Assembly (NCBI RefSeq): GCF_023746555.1
Contig: NZ_CP098755.1
Span: 384,501-448,500 of the forward strand
DNA length: 64,000 nt
Origin: Brevibacillus ruminantium
Lineage (GTDB): Bacteria > Bacillota > Bacilli > Brevibacillales > Brevibacillaceae
Direction: 5' to 3'
The position numbers were made by a program, and so were the translations under genes. The notes under the pieces are model-generated. The model did no database searches and was not told the DNA's origin. It worked only from the letters and a program-made list of their open reading frames with translations. This document shows positions 41,460 to 48,796 of this stretch, piece after piece (positions within the stretch are counted from its first letter, which is position 1; each line of letters begins with the position of its first letter).

Positions 41460-42452
41460 ATGAAGAAGTTTGCTTTATTTCTCATGATTGCCGTACTGGC
41501 CGTTTTCGCTGCAGCATGCGGCTCTGCCGGTTCTAACGCGACAGGGGGTTCAACTGGTGCCTCAGCGCAGCCGCCCGCACAGGGAGCGGAAACGCCCGCA
41601 CCGGAAGCGCAGACAGAAGAACTGACGATCAAGCACGAGCTGGGAGAGACAAAGGTTAAGAAAAACCCGCAAAAAGTAGTGGTATTTGACTTCGGTACCC
41701 TCGACACGCTGGATAAACTGGGAGTTGAAGTAGCTGCATTGCCCAAGACCAGCATTCCGAAATACCTGGAAAAGTACAAAGATGAGAAGTATGCCAACGT
41801 CGGCAGCCTGAAAGAGCCTGATTTTGAAAAAATCAATGAGATCAAACCGGATTTGATCATTATTTCCGGCCGTCAGTCCACCATGTACGATGAATTCACG
41901 AAGATTGCTCCGACCATTTATCAGGGTGTAGACACCAAGCGTTATATGGAGTCCTTTACGGAAAATGCAAAAACCATCGGACAAATCTTTGGCAAGGAGT
42001 CGGCAGTCGATGAGGCTCTGGCCAAGGTGAACGAAGAAATTAAACAGTTGCACGACAAAGCGACAGCCAGCGGCAAAAATGCATTGATCATCCTGGCTAA
42101 CGATGGCAAAATAAGTGCGTATGGACCGAACTCCCGCTTCGGGATCATCCACGACGTGTTCGGTGTTGCTCCTGTAGACAAAAACATCGAAGTATCCACC
42201 CACGGTCAAAGCATTTCCTTTGAGTACATCGTGGAAAAGGACCCTGACTACCTGTTCGTTGTCGATCGCAGCGCGGCAATCGGCGGGCAATCCTCCGCGA
42301 AGTCTGTGGTTGAAAACGAACTCGTAGCCAAGACCAAGGCATCAAAAGAAGGACATATCGTCTACCTCGACCCTGACTTCTGGTATCTCTCCGGCGGAGG
42401 CCTCATTTCCGTCGAAGCAATGGTGAAGGAGATCGCGGCGGGATTACAATAA
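41460..42452 (+). CDS. yclQ: Petrobactin-type siderophore-binding lipoprotein
   Basis: 330 residues. Lipoprotein signal with lipobox VFAAACGS, a Pro/Ala/Glu-rich linker, then a class III (FatB/YclQ-like) binding domain (KKNPQKVVVFDFGTLDTLDKLGV; EIKPDLIIISGRQS; LDPDFWYLSGGG). Captures the iron-siderophore outside the membrane. The start at 41460 with GAGGTGACG upstream marks the signal peptide; there is a 140 base gap to yclP that may hold an extra promoter or processing site. Confidence 0.92.
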   Translation: MKKFALFLMIAVLAVFAAACGSAGSNATGGSTGASAQPPAQGAETPAPEAQTEELTIKHELGETKVKKNPQKVVVFDFGTLDTLDKLGVEVAALPKTSIPKYLEKYKDEKYANVGSLKEPDFEKINEIKPDLIIISGRQSTMYDEFTKIAPTIYQGVDTKRYMESFTENAKTIGQIFGKESAVDEALAKVNEEIKQLHDKATASGKNALIILANDGKISAYGPNSRFGIIHDVFGVAPVDKNIEVSTHGQSISFEYIVEKDPDYLFVVDRSAAIGGQSSAKSVVENELVAKTKASKEGHIVYLDPDFWYLSGGGLISVEAMVKEIAAGLQ

Positions 42453-42460
42453 AGAAAGCA

Positions 42461-42489
42461 GGGGCCTTCCAGGTGAAGGCCTCTTTTTT
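42461..42489 (+). terminator. Petrobactin operon terminator
   Basis: GGGGCCTTC and GAAGGCCTC with loop CAGGT, followed by six T residues. Confidence 0.88.
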
Positions 42490-42599
42490 GGGGGAACAAG
42501 CCCGATTGGCTGTGTAACCGAACCGGGGCATTTGTACATATACTGTGTCAGAACTTCTCCAGCCCGCGATCCATCTCTTCTGGTGAAAGGAGTGATTTC

Positions 42600-43199
42600 G
42601 TGAAGCATTTGGAAGATGCGATGAAAAATCTGCAAAAACTGACCCAGTCATTAGGCCACTTCCACAGCGACTATGCCGAGCCTCTCAAATCGATCGGAAA
42701 TATTCAAGAAATATTTAATGAGGATTTTTGGGAGAAAATGGTCCAAATGACCAACACGATCGGAAAAAACGTACAGAGCGAACAAGTAGAGTATGAGGAG
42801 GTTGTGTCGGAAAACGATTCGGAAAGGGAGCCGCAGGAACGGCAAGAGGATCTCTTTGATGATCTGTACGTCCCCTATGTTGATGTGTATGAAACGAATA
42901 ATAAGGTGATCGTTGCCTGTGAAGCACCGGGGCTGGAGAGAAACAGCATGGAAATCTCGCTCGCAAATGGCCGGGAGCTGCTTATAAAGGGCCAGATCGC
43001 GAAGTCCCGGTATGCTACCTACGTCGTAAAAAAAGAGAGGTACTTTGGGGCCTTTCAACGAAAAATCACGCTTCCGCACAGCGTCACAACCGAAGGACTC
43101 AAATCCCAGTACGTCAACGGAATATTGGAATTTCATTTTTTTAAAAAAGCGAGAAAATCAGCGTCCCGAGAGAAGGTTACGATTCATTTTGGGTACTAG
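42600..43199 (+). CDS. Hsp20/alpha-crystallin-like protein next to gerP
   Basis: 199 residues. The N-terminal 90 are helical and acidic; a small heat-shock domain follows (YVPYVDVYETNNKVIVACEAPGLERNSMEISLANGRELLIKG) and ends with ITLPHSVTTEGLKSQYVNGILEFHF. Start GTG at 42600 behind GAAAGGAGTG. Convergent with the gerP operon. It may be a spore-associated chaperone like CotM/CotP of Bacillus, but that is inferred from the neighbourhood only. Confidence 0.82.
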   Translation: MKHLEDAMKNLQKLTQSLGHFHSDYAEPLKSIGNIQEIFNEDFWEKMVQMTNTIGKNVQSEQVEYEEVVSENDSEREPQERQEDLFDDLYVPYVDVYETNNKVIVACEAPGLERNSMEISLANGRELLIKGQIAKSRYATYVVKKERYFGAFQRKITLPHSVTTEGLKSQYVNGILEFHFFKKARKSASREKVTIHFGY

Positions 43200-43202
43200 A
43201 TG

Positions 43203-43252
43203 AAAAAACAGGTAGACAGCGTGTTGCACAGCTCGCTGTCTACCTGTTTTTT
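43203..43252. terminator. Bidirectional terminator between the Hsp20-like gene and gerPF
   Basis: AAAAAACAGGTAGACAGC and GCTGTCTACCTGTTTTTT form an 18 bp perfect stem usable from both sides. Confidence 0.9.
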
Positions 43253-43281
43253 CATACCGCTGTTCATGAACAGACTGCTTT

Positions 43282-43497
43282 CTACAGATTCCCGATTTGT
43301 ACCTGATCGGCCAGATGGGGCTCAAGCGTATTGATCGAGCTGGCTCCAACCACCGCGTTTACAATATTTCCCGTATTCGAACTCCCTGCACCTAGGAATG
43401 ACTTGGAGGTACTTTTCGGAGACAGATTTAGTGTATCGCCAAAATTGATAGTCCCTGAATTACTGTTAATATTCAATGCTCCAATCACGCACGGCAA
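43282..43497 (-). CDS. gerPF: Spore germination protein GerPF
   Basis: 71 residues: MPCVIGALNINSNSGTINFGD, LSPKSTSKSFLGAGSSNTGN, as in GerPF/GerPA proteins. GerP proteins of the spore inner coat let germinants reach their receptors. Start TTG at 43497 behind GGAGGGA. Last gene of the operon. Confidence 0.9.
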   Translation of the reverse strand: MPCVIGALNINSNSGTINFGDTLNLSPKSTSKSFLGAGSSNTGNIVNAVVGASSINTLEPHLADQVQIGNL

Positions 43498-43544
43498 GGA
43501 ATCTCCCTCCTCACATGATTACGAAAAACCAGCCTGTACATGAC

Positions 43545-43934
43545 TCACCGCAATCTTGATTCATCCTTATATCTCAGTAGATGTCGGATATTCTTCGCAC
43601 GTGCTTCCGAACGAATAAGATTGGTTGAACCGAGGTGTACGATCGCAGAGGCGGCGACGTTGTTAATGGAGATATCCTTTACGCGAATAAACGGTGATTG
43701 ATTGACCGTCATCATTTCCATCTGTTCATTCACGATCGGTTGAGGTATTTCCTCGCAGAACATGGAATAATCACGAAAATTCAGCTCATCATCAAAAAAA
43801 ATCGGTTGTTCGCGTTGGAGTGCAAGCACGTGTGATCGCGGCGTCAGCTTTTCCGTGTCACCGATTTCCGCAACACAACTGGGGCCGAGAGAAAGAATAT
43901 CGATACGTTGTACATATGAAATTCTTTTTTGCAA
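43545..43934 (-). CDS. gerPE: Spore germination protein GerPE
   Basis: 129 residues with the GerPE pattern: RISYVQRIDILSLGPSCVAEIGD, LTPRSHVLALQRE, IRVKDISINNVAASAIVHLGSTN. Start TTG at 43934 with AAAGGTGG seven bases upstream. Needed with the other GerP proteins for coat permeability. Confidence 0.88.
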   Translation of the reverse strand: MQKRISYVQRIDILSLGPSCVAEIGDTEKLTPRSHVLALQREQPIFFDDELNFRDYSMFCEEIPQPIVNEQMEMMTVNQSPFIRVKDISINNVAASAIVHLGSTNLIRSEARAKNIRHLLRYKDESRLR

Positions 43935-43957
43935 GGGACAACCACCTTTGTAAAGGA

Positions 43958-44155
43958 CTAGACAAGGGGAATCAATCGAACAGGTGGGGCAACTCCCAAT
44001 GAGACACCTACAATCAGCTCTTCGGGCGGTCCTTCAAAGAACATGGATAAGGACACACAATTCGTATCGCCGACAAAAACAGTGGAGGCGCCAGCCAGAT
44101 TGGTAATCTGTATTGATTTCACGGAGACATCACCGTTGATCATTTTATAGTTCAT
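43958..44155 (-). CDS. gerPD: Spore germination protein GerPD
   Basis: 65 residues: VSVKSIQITNLAGASTVFVGDTNCVSLSMFFEGPPEELIVG, the GerPD core. Overlaps the gerPC stop by four bases (ATGA), so it is translated in tandem. A second gerPD-like gene lies at 45443-45673 in the opposite direction. Confidence 0.88.
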   Translation of the reverse strand: MNYKMINGDVSVKSIQITNLAGASTVFVGDTNCVSLSMFFEGPPEELIVGVSLGVAPPVRLIPLV

Positions 44156-44769
44156 GCGTTTTCCTGCCCTTTGGGAAGATTTTTTACAAATGCCTCCAAT
44201 GTATGGTCGATATCTTTTTTTACTTTTTTCACGATCGCTTCTTCCGTTGCTGCTGCTTGGTCGGCATCCAGATGCTCTGTACCTAGCCGCCCGACGTAAT
44301 GCAGTATGCGTTGATCGATCTGTTTTCGAATATCATCCAGAATAAACTGACGATACGATTCGTCCAATGGGTAGTGATATTGATATTCATAACATTCCAG
44401 TATTTGAGGGGCCTCGCATGTCAAATAATGATCAATTTTCTCACGAATACTTGTGGCCAGAGGAGAGTTTTGCTTGACCATGGTCGGCACATTCATGGTT
44501 TGGTTCACATCCATTTCCCCGATGGAGGAATCAGCTCCGCCGGGGGTCAGCCCGATATTTAATGTTCCTTCCAATTTTTCTATCTTCAGCAGGTCAAATT
44601 TGTATTCATTTCTGATCACAGGCGGCGGTGTCTGTTTTTCCTTCATCTGATGGAGGTCTTGCTGCAGTTGTTGGATCAACTGGTTCATTTTTTCGATTTT
44701 TTCGCATTGTGCTTGTAGGTAACCATGCAGTTGTTGGAAATACTGCATGAAATCCGAACGCATGTACAT
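44152..44769 (-). CDS. gerPC: Spore germination protein GerPC
   Basis: 205 residues. An N-terminal coiled coil (LQAQCEKIEKMNQLIQQLQQDLHQMKEKQ), then a GerPC domain (YKFDLLKIEKLEGTLNIGLTPGG; PLDESYRQFILDDIRKQIDQRI). The largest GerP protein, probably a scaffold. The start at 44769 has AAGGTGAC nine bases upstream. Confidence 0.9.
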   Translation of the reverse strand: MYMRSDFMQYFQQLHGYLQAQCEKIEKMNQLIQQLQQDLHQMKEKQTPPPVIRNEYKFDLLKIEKLEGTLNIGLTPGGADSSIGEMDVNQTMNVPTMVKQNSPLATSIREKIDHYLTCEAPQILECYEYQYHYPLDESYRQFILDDIRKQIDQRILHYVGRLGTEHLDADQAAATEEAIVKKVKKDIDHTLEAFVKNLPKGQENA

Positions 44770-44814
44770 CAGTCTGTCACCTTCTTCACTTCACAGGCAG
44801 CTTATTGCCAATGA

Positions 44815-45030
44815 TCATCTTGGTCCTACAAGAGGTACAAAGAATCGTGGTCGCTCACTAGTTGGTTGTGGTCCGGCAGGTGGGGCTGGTTCTGTAAAAC
44901 CTCCTGTATTGAAAAAAATGGATAAAGGCTTTATGATACCGGCACTGCCAATCTGACAGACAGAGGAATTGGAAATGCTATCAATTTTCAAGTTATGGAT
45001 TACGATTGTTTGATTGATAAAAAAATTCAT
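44815..45030 (-). CDS. gerPB: Spore germination protein GerPB
   Basis: 71 residues: NFFINQTIVIHNLKIDSISNSSVCQIGSAGIIKPLS, then a Pro/Gly-rich tail, typical for GerPB. The start at 45030 has GGGAGGG seven bases upstream; an ATG two codons earlier is possible. Confidence 0.88.
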   Translation of the reverse strand: MNFFINQTIVIHNLKIDSISNSSVCQIGSAGIIKPLSIFFNTGGFTEPAPPAGPQPTSERPRFFVPLVGPR

Positions 45031-45043
45031 TAGCATCCCTCCC

Positions 45044-45274
45044 TTAACTCAGCAAATCATTCTGCATATATATGCCTTGATCGACAACCGAAGACTCATA
45101 CACATTCAATGCAGTATTTGAATTGTCTATTTTCAAATTGGTACCTGAGTTGAAAGATCCCCCACCCGCGAACGTTTTTTCGGATATTCGCGGCGAGATG
45201 ATCCTTACATCGCCAATATTAAATATGCCTCGGTCTACGCTGACTACATTGACAACACCAACGATGGCAGGCAT
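45044..45274 (-). CDS. gerPA: Spore germination protein GerPA
   Basis: 76 residues: MPAIVGVVNVVSVDRGIFNIGDVRIISP, SEKTFAGGGSFNSGTNL, as in GerPA. The first gene of the six-gene operon, 34 bases behind the sigma-K-type -10 box. I start at 45274 (MPAIVG), the conserved family start; an ATG two codons upstream is equally open. Confidence 0.9.
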   Translation of the reverse strand: MPAIVGVVNVVSVDRGIFNIGDVRIISPRISEKTFAGGGSFNSGTNLKIDNSNTALNVYESSVVDQGIYMQNDLLS

Positions 45275-45307
45275 CCGCATTACACCCTTTTCAGGCTTCC
45301 TTTTCAG

Positions 45308-45334
45308 TATTGTATGTGACAATTGACTAGGTGT
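45308..45334 (-). promoter_or_regulatory. Sigma-K-type promoter of gerPABCDEF
   Basis: On the minus strand an AC -35 core (45334-45333), 16 base spacer and CATACAATA (45316-45308), matching the CATANNNTA -10 consensus of the mother-cell factor sigma K, which drives gerP in Bacillus. Confidence 0.7.
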
Positions 45335-45365
45335 TCATTCTGATTTCTCAGTACCCGGGCAAACA

Positions 45366-45393
45366 CCTAACCTGAAAGTGATGCATAAACTAA
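45366..45393 (+). promoter_or_regulatory. Divergent sigma-K-type promoter of the extra gerPD-like gene
   Basis: AC (45366-45367), 17 base spacer, CATAAACTA (45385-45393), again matching CATANNNTA. It points toward the gerPD-like gene 50 bases downstream. Confidence 0.6.
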
Positions 45394-45442
45394 TGATCAT
45401 GTTATCGAAATAGGCGATGTCTGGGCAGGGAGGTGTGCAGTT

Positions 45443-45673
45443 GTGAAAATGACCGTTACCAATCACAAGCTACAGGTAGGGTCGATTCAGGTAAATGATG
45501 TTTTTCGGGCGTCACTGATCTTGATCGGAGATACAGATGTCATGACATGTTCGATGGTATTCGATACGCCAGCGGATTCTCTGATATTTAGTCCGGAAAT
45601 CCCCATCGTTCCCGTCAAACGGGGGTGTGCAGCGCGGAGATGCCGGATTGGAGAGCCTGATCCCCGTGAATGA
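45443..45673 (+). CDS. Extra GerPD-like protein
   Basis: 76 residues: MTVTNHKLQVGSIQVNDVFRASLILIGDTDVMTCSMVFDTPADSLIF is closer to the usual GerPD form than the operon copy is, judged from memory. After PIVPV a basic, Cys-containing tail (KRGCAARRCRIGEPDPRE) is unlike GerPD and may come from a frameshift. Start GTG behind GGGAGGTG. It has its own sigma-K-type promoter, back to back with the gerP operon, so it should be made at the same time. Confidence 0.75.
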   Translation: MKMTVTNHKLQVGSIQVNDVFRASLILIGDTDVMTCSMVFDTPADSLIFSPEIPIVPVKRGCAARRCRIGEPDPRE

Positions 45674-45806
45674 TTTTGGCAGAACCGCCAGGGATTTTGG
45701 CTGGCCATAAAATTTCGGCAAAAATGACAGGGAGAACAGGCAAGCGTAGCCAATATGTAAAAACACGAAACCAGTCTATACAAGAAATGAAAGGAACCTC
45801 GATCCC

Positions 45807-46769
45807 ATGTCAAAAGCCGACAGTATGCTGTCCATTCTCTGGCTGCTGCGAACAGGTAAACGCATGACGGCCAAGCAGTTGGCCGATGAGCTGGAGATTC
45901 ATGTCCGAACCGTCTATCGCTATATCGATGCCTTGTGCGCGAGCGGGGTGCCGATTCTCGCGGATGCCGGGCATAACGGAGGGTACAGCCTGCCGGACAA
46001 CTTTGCGGACGCACCCTTGTTTTTTAATCTGGACGAACAAAAAGCGCTGATTCATGCGGCCGTATTTGCCAAAGAGGCGGGCTATCCCTTCGACGAAGCA
46101 TTGGACAATGCCATTTCCAAGCTGAAATTGTATACCAATGAGGAGCAGCTGCAACGCATCCAGAGCCATGAGCGGGGCTTTGATGTGATTCAATCCCCTG
46201 CCAATTCCTCGTCCAAGCTGATTTTACAGGAGCTGCAGATAGCAGTCGGAGACGGGCATACTCTTTCCATGACTTATCAAAAAGGCAATGACAAAGCCCC
46301 GAGTCAACGCCTCCTCAATCCATACGGCCTGGTTTTTTGGAAGAATCGCTGGTATGTCGTCGGGTATTGCCACCTGCGCAGTGAAATTCGCAGTTTCCGC
46401 GTCGACCGAATACAATCTGTATCCAGGAGTCCGCATCGCTTTCAGCCGCCGAAAGATTTTTCTGCCGGGCAATTCTTCCTGCAAAAAGTATTGCCCGACG
46501 CCGAAAGGAACGAGCTGATCGCGGTCCGTATTCAGGGGAAGCCGCAAGCTCTTCAGGGTCTTTGCGAGCATTGGCTGTTTGGGCGCATGCTGGTGGAGCG
46601 CTCCGAGGACGAGGCTTTGTTTCAATTGGACGAGCAAGCGATTCGCGTGTATGCTCCCTATTTTCTTCTGCCGTATGGAAGAGCGATACGGGTTTTGGAG
46701 CCGAAGCTTTTGCAGGAGAGGATGGTCAGCGTCACCACAGAGCTTCTGAAGCATTACCAAACTTTTTAG
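45807..46769 (+). CDS. HTH/WYL-domain transcriptional regulator (YafY-type)
   Basis: 320 residues: an N-terminal HTH_11 domain (SMLSILWLLRTGKRMTAKQLADELEIHVRTVYRYIDAL), and a WYL domain (LNPYGLVFWKNRWYVVGYCHLRSEIRSFRVDRI) in the middle; the C-terminal extension is usual. WYL domains bind nucleic acid or small ligands. It probably regulates the dinB-like gene 119 bases downstream through the palindrome in the gap. AAAGGAAC lies upstream of the start. Confidence 0.9.
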   Translation: MSKADSMLSILWLLRTGKRMTAKQLADELEIHVRTVYRYIDALCASGVPILADAGHNGGYSLPDNFADAPLFFNLDEQKALIHAAVFAKEAGYPFDEALDNAISKLKLYTNEEQLQRIQSHERGFDVIQSPANSSSKLILQELQIAVGDGHTLSMTYQKGNDKAPSQRLLNPYGLVFWKNRWYVVGYCHLRSEIRSFRVDRIQSVSRSPHRFQPPKDFSAGQFFLQKVLPDAERNELIAVRIQGKPQALQGLCEHWLFGRMLVERSEDEALFQLDEQAIRVYAPYFLLPYGRAIRVLEPKLLQERMVSVTTELLKHYQTF

Positions 46770-46784
46770 TTCTGCTGGCCGTGC

Positions 46785-46809
46785 TTCACTGACTGTGACT
46801 GTCAGTGAA
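46785..46809. promoter_or_regulatory. Perfect inverted repeat between the WYL regulator and the DinB gene
   Basis: TTCACTGAC-TGTGACT-GTCAGTGAA, 9+9 perfect arms. A TATGAT -10 candidate lies at 46817-46822, so the palindrome covers the -35 region of the dinB-like promoter. No T tract follows, so it is a better operator than terminator. Confidence 0.65.
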
Positions 46810-46887
46810 ACCCCGGTATGATGTATGATAGGAGCAAGAGAGAAGCAAGTTTCAACCGATTGGGCTAAAGAATGGAGGCGTCTTTTC

Positions 46888-47400
46888 ATGAAACACCACG
46901 CACTCAAGCTGTACGACTATCATGTTTGGGCAAATCAACGACTCTTTCAGCATCTGAAGGCGTTGCCGGCGGAGGCAATCACGGAGCAGCTAAACAGTGT
47001 ATTCCCTTCCGTGTTCGAGGCGCTGGTACATATCTACACGGTGGATCATGTCTGGCTCTTTACGATGCGGGGCGATAGCTTTGACAAAGTAAGGGAAGCA
47101 GTCGGACGAATCCCTGAAGAGACCAAAGGGAAGAGCATCGAAGAGATGGAGCGGTTGTTCCAGGGCGCTTCTGATCAGTATCAGGCCTTCTTTGGCCAAC
47201 AATCTGATCTGGATGCGTTGAAAACATATACTCACCCGCATTTCGGATCGCTGGAGGCACGGTATGCAGATATCGTGCAGCATGTTGTCAACCATGGCAC
47301 GTATCATCGGGGGAATATCACGGCGATGCTCAGGCAGCAGGGATTGGCCGGGGTACCCACGGACTACATCTTTTATCTGTTTGATGGAAACAAACAGTAG
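46888..47400 (+). CDS. DinB-family protein
   Basis: 170 residues of the four-helix DinB/YfiT fold: LKLYDYHVWANQRLFQHLKALP, VHIYTVDHVWLFTMRG and HVVNHGTYHRGNITAMLRQQG. The metal-binding triad is formed by His in the second motif and His-x3-His in the third. Members are metal-dependent thiol transferases or unknown, often stress-induced. Start ATG at 46888 with ATGGAGG upstream. Confidence 0.9.
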   Translation: MKHHALKLYDYHVWANQRLFQHLKALPAEAITEQLNSVFPSVFEALVHIYTVDHVWLFTMRGDSFDKVREAVGRIPEETKGKSIEEMERLFQGASDQYQAFFGQQSDLDALKTYTHPHFGSLEARYADIVQHVVNHGTYHRGNITAMLRQQGLAGVPTDYIFYLFDGNKQ

Positions 47401-47465
47401 GAGGTTGCTTCAAGAGAGCAGAAAGCGTGATCGGGCAAAAATGAACAGATGAATGGAACAAGAAG

Positions 47466-47504
47466 CTGGGCTGACGGTACGATTCCGGGAGGCTCAGTTT
47501 TTTT
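47466..47504 (+). terminator. Weak terminator after the DinB gene
   Basis: CTGGGC and GCTCAG enclose a 20 base loop and are followed by seven T residues; the stem is short and includes a G-T pair. Confidence 0.45.
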
Positions 47505-47563
47505 GCGATTGGATGACCAGGCAGCTTCTGGTGTATGTGCGACACAAATTTAGGGAATCCTCC

Positions 47564-47683
47564 TTGCCAATTTTTACAACATCTTTTATAATTGAAAACG
47601 ATTATCATAATCATTGATTTTTCGAGAGGCTCCTGCAGGAAGCCTTACTATTTTCGCGTATGTTGATAATGATTATTATTATC
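47564..47683 (+). promoter_or_regulatory. Promoter and two Fur boxes of the second siderophore operon
   Basis: TTGCCA (47564-47569), 17 base spacer, TATAAT (47587-47592). A Fur box (GAAAACGATTATCATAATCA, starting 47594) overlaps the start point and a second (TGATAATGATTATTATTATC, 47664-47683) lies 60 bases on. The remaining 47401-47560 gap holds only the dinB terminator. Confidence 0.85.
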
Positions 47684-47737
47684 GGGAGTGATTTCTTTGA
47701 CTGTATCGTTACCTTCGGCAAGGTTGGGTGTTGAGCA

Positions 47738-48796
47738 ATGGTAGGAAACCAGTCTGCCAGCGTTACACACAATCAGCGTGTAGTGACTCCCAAAATCGCA
47801 TCCCGGCCAGTTGCTGCTACGCTCATCATTGCTGCTGGTCTGCTGGCGCTTTTCTTTTCTCTCGGTATTTCCATTTCGCTGGGGGCGGCAGACATCAAGC
47901 TTGGGACCGTTTGGGAGGCTGTTTTTGCTTTTCAGCCTGAGCTCACCCAGCACCAGATTATTCAGGAATTGCGAATCCCGCGAGCGCTTGTGGGAGCGAT
48001 GGTAGGAGCTTCGATGGCCGTAGCCGGTTCCATTATGCAAGGGATGACCCGCAATCCTCTGGCAGAGCCGGGCATTATGGGGATCAATGCGGGGGCTGCG
48101 TTTGTCCTGGCGCTTGTGTTTGCTTTCTTTCCCGGTCTTTCCTATCACATGGTAATCCTGTATTCCTTTGCGGGTGCCGCTTTGGCGACCATGATCGTGT
48201 ACGGGATCGGTTCGCTTGCACCGGGAGGGCTTACTCCTCTGCGGCTGGCGCTGGCTGGCACAGTGGTCGCGACGCTGCTTCAGGCGTTATCGAGCGGGAT
48301 TGCTATTTCCTTTAAAGTCGGACAGGAGATCAGCTTTTGGTACGCGGGCGGTGTCGCCGGTTCCAAATGGAGTCAAGTGGCGATCCTGGCCCCCTGGATT
48401 GCGATCGGTCTGATCGGAGCGTTCATCATGGCCCGTTCCATCAGCATTTTGAGTCTGGGTGAAGAGCTTGCGACCGGACTTGGACAAAAAACGGGGCGGG
48501 TGAAGCTGATTGGCTCTGTCATTGTCCTGCTGCTAGCAGGGGCGTCTGTATCGGCAGCCGGGCCGGTGGGCTTTATCGGTTTGATCATTCCGCATTTGAC
48601 ACGCTTTCTGGTCGGGACGGACTATCGCTGGATTATTCCCAGCTCGGCCGTACTGGGCGCGCTCTTTTTGGTCCTGGCTGACATCGGTGCTCGTATGGTC
48701 AATCCTCCGGTGGAAACACCGATTGGCGTAATTACTGCTGTGATCGGCGTTCCGTTCTTTCTCTATCTGGCACGTCGGGATCGGAGGGGATTGTAG
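47738..48796 (+). CDS. Iron-siderophore ABC transporter permease
   Basis: 352-residue FecCD-family permease with nine to ten helices: ELRIPRALVGAMVGASMAVAGSIMQGMTRNPLAEPGIMG, AGPVGFIGLIIPHLTRFLVG. Pairs with the next gene. The ATG has no clear ribosome binding site; a 15-codon upstream frame with a good one (GGGAG, TTG at 47697) overlaps it and may couple translation. Fur-controlled. Confidence 0.9.
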   Translation: MVGNQSASVTHNQRVVTPKIASRPVAATLIIAAGLLALFFSLGISISLGAADIKLGTVWEAVFAFQPELTQHQIIQELRIPRALVGAMVGASMAVAGSIMQGMTRNPLAEPGIMGINAGAAFVLALVFAFFPGLSYHMVILYSFAGAALATMIVYGIGSLAPGGLTPLRLALAGTVVATLLQALSSGIAISFKVGQEISFWYAGGVAGSKWSQVAILAPWIAIGLIGAFIMARSISILSLGEELATGLGQKTGRVKLIGSVIVLLLAGASVSAAGPVGFIGLIIPHLTRFLVGTDYRWIIPSSAVLGALFLVLADIGARMVNPPVETPIGVITAVIGVPFFLYLARRDRRGL

